The position numbers and the translations under genes are program-made. DNA of 64,000 nt, from positions 346,137-410,136 of the forward strand of contig PQWQ01000032.1 of the NCBI GenBank assembly GCA_002943765.1, given 5' to 3'. Below the pieces are notes generated by a model, which saw only the letters and a list, made by a program, of their open reading frames with translations, was not told where the DNA came from and searched no databases. Position 1 is the stretch's first letter. Every line of letters starts with the position of its first letter. Positions 58,367 through 64,000 of the stretch are shown here, piece after piece. Source of the stretch: Psoroptes ovis (lineage: Eukaryota > Arthropoda > Arachnida > Sarcoptiformes > Psoroptidae).

Positions 58367-61036
58367 TCAATTACAACGATGTTCAATCAATTTCGTACGG
58401 CATTGATCACATTTCACTTTGCAGCACCAAACAAATTTACAATTACATTTCACATCGACATCACGTTCGATTGTACGATAACCACGGCCGCAACAAAGAT
58501 AACGGCAACCATCCAATCCGTAACTGGTCGAATTACAAATACGATCAGTGGTGCTAAATGATCCATGTCTATCGTTTGTTCAAATGGGCAGAATTCAATG
58601 GATGAATTCGAAATTAGATTGATTGAATCATGGAAATTCAAACGAATAATTGAGAAATACATACGAAACATTTTTAAAACAAAAATCAGGTGAATCTTCC
58701 AGATAGACTAGATCACGTTTAGATGGACGTTTTACATTTTTCTGTGCCGGTTTCAAGCGGCTACGTTTTTTTCTACTTTGTACAATTTTCACGTGGGTAG
58801 CACCATCGAATTTTTGTGCCAACTCTTGGCCAGTATCCCTGAATGGTTTCAAACGACGCCAACAAATTTTAGCCGTACACGAACCGGATACACCATGACA
58901 TTTGCATACTAATTCCATTTTAGATTTTATGACCTTTGATTGATTTGATGGGTTTTTGATGGGTTTTCGTGCCATTTCAGAGGTTATTTATGACCAATTC
59001 AATAGATTTCAATACATTCAATACATTTCAATGCATGTATTGACCCATGATCAGTAATGTTCAATTTAATTTATGATCAAATAAACCATAAATGAGAAAT
59101 GAAATCAAATGAAATGTTCAATAAATTATACAGGATTTAAAGTTTTAATTCATAGTTTTAAAATTAATTTTCGTAGTTTCACAATTGAATTTCATAATTT
59201 CACCGTTTAAAATTGTATTCAAAACTACGAAAATTAACTTGAAAACTATGAAAATTAATTTTAAAACTCTGAATTAAAACTTTAAATCCTGTAAAATAAA
59301 TAACTGATAAACTAATAAAAAATGATTCCACACATACCCTACGACCAACTTCATTATTATGCAGATTCATAACACCTTCAGATGTATTCGAATCTTCTAG
59401 CGTATCAATAAAACGTCTTGTAAATTCTGTACCATAATAAATATCATCCGAACAACCACCCCAATCCCATTTACCTTTTACATCTTGACTTTTAACGCTA
59501 TCATCACAACCACATTGATTCAATTCACCTTTGGTACAGGCACGTGTTACACTATAAACAACACCAGCCGTCGTTATTGCATGGATGAATGCTTTTTCTC
59601 GGCTATCTGATCATTTGAACAAAGCAAACATATTTAAATTCACAGGAGATTTGACAGATTTGAAATAATAAAAATGAACATACTGATATCAATGATCGGT
59701 CCAAACACTGAATCACCATCGTTAGCCGAACAATTCCAACGATTCATTTTGAATTGAAATTGACATTCTTCAATACCGAAACGTGCACCACGGCTAACTA
59801 CATGTAATATGTTTGGATGCAATGAACATAATTCCTGTTGTATTGGTGATAAAAATTCAATAGTTGGACATCGTTGTTTAAATGTTGTAGCATTCAATCG
59901 TAGATAATGTTTTGCATAGTTTTTTCGGGTTCCTAGACGCCTTTAAAAATTGGAAAAATTGAAATTTATTAGCCATTTCGAATGAAATGAACGAGGCCAA
60001 AACCAATAAATTTTCAAAAATGAAAACGAACAAACGAAATGGGAAAAATCATAAAAATAATCATGAAAATAATAAAAGATTCCGGGATGTAATAACCATT
60101 ATAAATGGCAATAATAATGGAGATAATAACAATAATTTCATTCAATTTAATTCCATTGAGTTCAAATCTGTACAAATCATGAACAAATTCGCACAAATTA
60201 TGAACAACGATATGATGGTCATAATAACTAAACAAATAATTTATCGTCATCATAAAAAAATGAGAAAATATCGCTGGATTATTGTTATTATTACCATTAT
60301 GTGTATTATTATCAACTTTTATGTATTAGATTGTCCGAAAAGTTCTTGCCGATTTTCCAATGATTTTTTATACGATATAACCTGGCAAAAACTTTGCGGA
60401 CAACCTAATATTTCATGGTAATAATCATAAATTTTCAAATTTTCAAATCAAATAATTGTAAGAAATTATATTTGAAAAAAGGAACGAGCAATGAAAAGGT
60501 CCATAATTCAAATCTTATTTGTGTTATTCGATTATGATAATTCAAGGAATTCAGATCATTCAACGAACTCAGATAATTCAAGGGATGGACACTTATTCTA
60601 AAATTATTAAGATAATAAATAAGTAATCGACATACCACCAATTATATTTAGATTTTCCTTGATTATTATTATTCATTGAAAAATGTTGATGATCAGGATG
60701 ATGATCATCGGTGTTTTCATTATTACTTAGATGCTGTGATTTCGGATGATTTTCTCGCGATTTCGGCTGATTATTCGTCTGATGATCATCTGAATTGAAA
60801 TAATTTTTAAGGTCATTATCGATCACAATTTCATTGTGATCATGGTTGCTGTTTGAAGATAAATTTGAAAATATTAATGCTGTTGGCGGTGTAGAGGATT
60901 GTGCATTGATTGTGGTCACAAATGATGAAATCGAAGACGATGATGATGACGTCGTTATTACTGGTACAATCGTTTTACCACATTTAATCAATGTTGGATA
61001 CAGGTGAAATATGGTTAAAAATGTTAATAAATTCAT
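58367..61036 (-). CDS. Wnt family secreted signalling protein, five exons
   Basis: Minus-strand exons 61036-60636, 59940-59684, 59606-59338, 58933-58665 and 58568-58367 join to 465 residues with all phases matching. Known role: lipid-modified ligand for Frizzled receptors. There is an N-terminal signal peptide, then about 110 residues of Ser/Asn/His/Asp-rich sequence not usual in Wnts. The core follows: NWWRLGTRKN, RGARFGIEECQFQFKMNRWN, ITTAGVVYSVTRACTKGELN, WDWGGCSDDIYYGTEF, VMNLHNNEVGRRV, the acylated-Ser loop CKCHGVSGSC, DLVYLEDSPDFC and the cysteine-rich end CCGRGY...CKFVWCCKVKC. Introns 1 and 3 are enlarged by family A copy A12 and family B copy B11. I cannot fix the subfamily; Wnt4-like features are present but not decisive. 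Confidence 0.93.
59128..59294. repeat. Family B fold-back repeat, copy B11 (in intron)
   Basis: TACAGGATTTAAAGTTTTAA pairs with TTAAAACTTTAAATCCTGTA, a perfect match. It lies in Wnt intron 3. Confidence 0.88.
60327..60407. mobile_element. Family A palindromic MITE, copy A12 (in intron)
   Basis: TAGATTGTCCGAAAAGTTCT pairs with AAACTTTGCGGACAACCTA. It lies in Wnt intron 1. Confidence 0.85.
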
Positions 61037-62035
61037 GTTTCATTGAAATTTTTTCGACGATGAAAAATGATTCATTCATTCAAACATGATTATGAACAAT
61101 TGAAAATCTGAATCAACAATGATTCAATCGTTTGAATGATCGAACAAATTTGTATTTCAAATCATGGAAAAAGGGAAGGGCAGCCGTTTGAATGCACATT
61201 TAAGAACACGCACAGACATAAGAACATGGTTATGTAATAATAATCTTAGTTATATTCACATACATAGATTATTAGTTTAATACAAATATATAGAGATAAT
61301 ATAGTATATGGGTGGCTACTTAGAATCAGAGAATGCTGTTGGCGATGATGGTGAAAATAAGAATCAGACTGGAAAAAAAATCCTGAATTCTGTGTTTCTG
61401 TAGCCGTAAATGTGGATCAAACAATAACCTTATAATAATAATGATAAAAGAATAAAAATGATGGCTATAATAACAATAAAATTCTTGAAATGAATGGATA
61501 TTTGACTTATAATTATTAGCCGTAGATTTTTCGAAAATATCCAAAGACTATAGAAGCCTTAGAATTTTTAGATTTTTTTCGAAAATCATCAAAGACTATA
61601 GCCTTGGATTTTTTTCCTATTTTTTTACCGGCATTCTTCAGTATTAAACTTCATGTAGAGGTAACAACAGTTTTTTTAATGATTTTTTATTGTAATTGAA
61701 AGCCGGTGACGTATCAATACGGTTTAAAAAGCCATTGAAAAACAGGATTAAACGTATTAATACGTCACTATACATATTGATTTCAGAGAACACCGGCTAC
61801 ATCAGGGAAAACTAGTAATTTTTGGCCGGCTACTTCAGCTAATTTTTGTGAAACGCTGGTGACGTAATAATACGTGATGAAATTTATTGCTTATGAATGC
61901 CTCTGACGTATTATTACGTCAAAAATTGACCAAGACTGCTGCGAATTTACTTGAAATTTTAGCAATGAATTCTGATTTTCAAAGTGAGCTAATGTATTTT
62001 CTATGGAAATACGGCCTTTATAATGCTTTTGCTAG
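61037..62035. other. Wnt upstream region with CGTATTAATACG-type inverted repeats
   Basis: From 61550 onwards the sequence holds single diverged copies of the word later amplified in the minisatellite. From 61699 to 61930 several inverted repeats built on GACGTATTAATACGTC occur. No exon is supported. Confidence 0.5.
61699..61925. repeat. Nested inverted repeats on GACGTATTAATACGTC
   Basis: AGCCGGTGACGTATCAATAC pairs with CGTATTAATACGTCAC and, further out, CACCGGCT. A second pair, GGTGACGTAATAATACG and TGACGTATTATTACGTCA, follows. The half sites contain TGACGTA, close to CRE/ATF sites. Confidence 0.6.
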
Positions 62036-64000
62036 GATAATTTTTCTGAAAATTTTGACGATGGATAGCTTTAGATTTTTTCGAAAAATTCAAAAATTTC
62101 GACGATGGATAGCCTTAGATTTTTTCGATTTTTTGAAAAATTTTGACGATGGTTAGCCTTAGATTTTTTCGAAAAATTCAAAAATTTTGACGATGGATAG
62201 CCTTAGATTTTTTCGATTTTTTGAAAAATTTTGACGATGGATAGCCTTAGATTTTTTCGATTTTTTGAAAAATTTTGACGATGGATAGCCTTAGATTTTT
62301 TCGATTTTTTGAAAAATTTTGACGATGGTTAGCCTTAGATTTTTTCGATTTTTTGAAAAATTTTGACGATGGTTAGCCTTAGATTTTTTCGAAAAATTCA
62401 AAAATTTTGACGATGGATAGCCTTAGATTTTTTCGATTTTTTGAAAAATTTTGACGATGGTTAGCCTTAGATTTTTTCGAAAAATTCAAAAATTTTGACG
62501 ATGGATAGCCTTAGATTTTTTCGATTTTTTGAAAAATTTTGACGATGGATAGCCTTAGATTTTTTCGATTTTTTGAAAAATTTTGACGATGGATAGCCTT
62601 AGATTTTTTCGATTTTTTGAAAAATTTTGACGATGGTTAGCCTTAGATTTTTTCGATTTTTTGAAAAATTTTGACGATGGTTAGCCTTAGATTTTTTCGA
62701 AAAATTCAAAAATTTTGACGATGGATAGCCTTAGATTTTTTCGATTTTTTGAAAAATTTTGACGATGGTTAGCCTTAGATTTTTTCGAAAAATTCAAAAA
62801 TTTCGACGATGGATAGCCTTAGATTTTTTCGAAAAATTCAAAAATTTTGACGATGGATAGCCTTAGATTTTTTCGATTTTGAAAAATTTTGACGATGGTT
62901 AGCCTTAGATTTTTTCGATTAAAATTTTGATTTTTTTTTTTTTTTAAAAATTTTGACGATGGTAGCCTTAGATTTTTTCGAAAAATTCAAAAATTTGACG
63001 ATGGATAGCCTTAGATTTTTTCGATTAAAATTTTGACGATGGTAGCCTTAGATTTTTTCGAATTTTTTGAAAAATTTTGACGATGGATAGCCTTAGATTT
63101 TTTCGATTTTTTGAAAAATTTTGACGATGGATAGCCTTAGATTTTTTCGATTTTTTGAAAAATTTTGACGATGGATAGCCTTAGATTTTTTCGATTTTTT
63201 GAAAAATTTTGACGATGGATAGCCTTAGATTTTTTCGATTTTTTGAAAAATTTTGACGATGGATAGCCTTAGATTTTTTCGAAAAATTCAAAAATTTTGA
63301 CGATGGATAGCCTTAGATTTTTTCGAAAAATTCAAAAATTTTGACGATGGATAGCCTTAGATTTTTTCGATTTTTTGAAAAATTTTGACGATGGTTAGCC
63401 TTAGATTTTTTTCGATTTTTTGAAAAATTTTGACGATGGATAGCCTTAGATTTTTTCGATTTTTTGAAAAATTTTGACGATGGATAGCCTTAGATTTTTT
63501 CGATTTTTTGAAAAATTTTGACGATGGATAGCCTTAGATTTTTTCGAAAAATTCAAAAATTTTGACGATGGATAGCCTTAGATTTTTTCGAAAAATTCAA
63601 AAATTTTGACGATGGATAGCCTTAGATTTTTTCGAAAAATTCAAAAATTTTGACGATGGATAGCCTTAGATTTTTTCGATTTTTTGAAAAATTTTGACGA
63701 TGGATAGCCTTAGATTTTTTCGAAAAATTCAAAAATTTTGACGATGGATAGCCTTAGATTTTTTCGATTTTTGAAAAATTTTGACGATGGATAGCCTTAG
63801 ATTTTTTTCGATTTTTTGAAAAATTTTGACGATGGATAGCCTTAGATTTTTTCGATTTTTTTGAAAAATTTTGACGATGGATAGCCTTAGATTTTTTCGA
63901 TTTTTGAAAAATTTTGACGATGGATAGCCTTAGAATTTTTTACAGATTTTTTTTCGATTTTTGAAAAATTTTGACGATGGATAGCCTTAGATTTTTTCGA
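62036..64000. repeat. 44-bp minisatellite running off the window end
   Basis: About 45 head-to-tail units of 44 bp. Each has GATAGCCTTAG, a T-run, CGA, a variable A/T segment and AATTTTGACGATG. Two unit variants alternate irregularly: one with TCGATTTTTTGAAAAAT, the other with TCGAAAAATTCAAAAAT. A few units are shortened or carry TGGTTAGCC. Since 44 is not a multiple of three, it cannot encode a regular peptide repeat. Confidence 0.95.

Noticed and set aside
59200..59337. Extension of the Wnt exon 3 frame into the intron
   Set aside because: A GTATGT donor at 59337 and the family B repeat show this is intron; the conserved frame resumes at 58933.
62036..64000. Regularly spaced repeats resembling a CRISPR array
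   Set aside because: Units are head to head copies without unique spacers, in a eukaryotic genome; this is a minisatellite.
1..64000. tRNA, rRNA or snRNA genes
   Set aside because: I looked for tRNA T-loop (GTTCGA) contexts with matching acceptor stems and found none convincing; a covariance-model scan would be decisive.

Overview
The window is arthropod nuclear DNA, most probably from an acariform (astigmatan) mite such as a house dust mite relative. I infer this from the very AT-rich sequence, mostly 57-80 bp GT-AG introns, animal-specific genes (Wnt, DEG/ENaC, ACE, AIMP2, PARP16) and many short palindromic repeats. The species is not proven from sequence alone.

Left part (1-16 kb): the 3' end of an unrecognised Asp-rich gene; a calcium-activated nucleotidase (CANT1-like); an MpaB/DUF2236-type oxygenase facing a cytochrome b561 gene tail to tail; a divergent eIF4E; a globin; and the 3' exons of a Rhes/Dexras-like small GTPase. 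The first exon of that GTPase lies 7.4 kb away at about 23.6 kb.

Middle (16-33 kb): gene-poor. It holds the long GTPase intron, palindromic repeats and a 1.8 kb DNA transposon with two near-identical 370-bp terminal inverted repeats around a broken DDE transposase with a SWIM zinc finger.

Cluster (33-47 kb): an angiotensin-converting enzyme (ACE) gene is followed by three tandem MBOAT (SOAT-like acyltransferase) copies. Between and around them are duplicated fragments of the ACE last exon and the ALDH first exon. An intact ALDH8A1-like gene and an AGXT/HKT-like aminotransferase sit tail to tail between MBOAT copies 2 and 3. Copy 1 has a +1 frameshift, copy 2 has a premature TGA, and copy 3 is intact.

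Right part (47-61 kb): PARP16 and AIMP2 diverge from a shared 291-bp promoter region. BORCS5 and CNOT2 lie on the same strand only 24 bp apart and in the same frame, so they may share a transcript. A DEG/ENaC channel subunit and a five-exon Wnt gene follow. The window ends in a 44-bp minisatellite of about 45 units.

Three short repeat families recur. Family A is about 80 bp, palindromic, TA-flanked and mariner-like (12 copies). Family B is a 125-165 bp fold-back made of about 21-bp subrepeats (11 copies). Family C is TTAA-flanked and piggyBac-like (3 copies). Exon joins were built by hand from GT-AG sites, reading frame and family conservation, with no transcript evidence.
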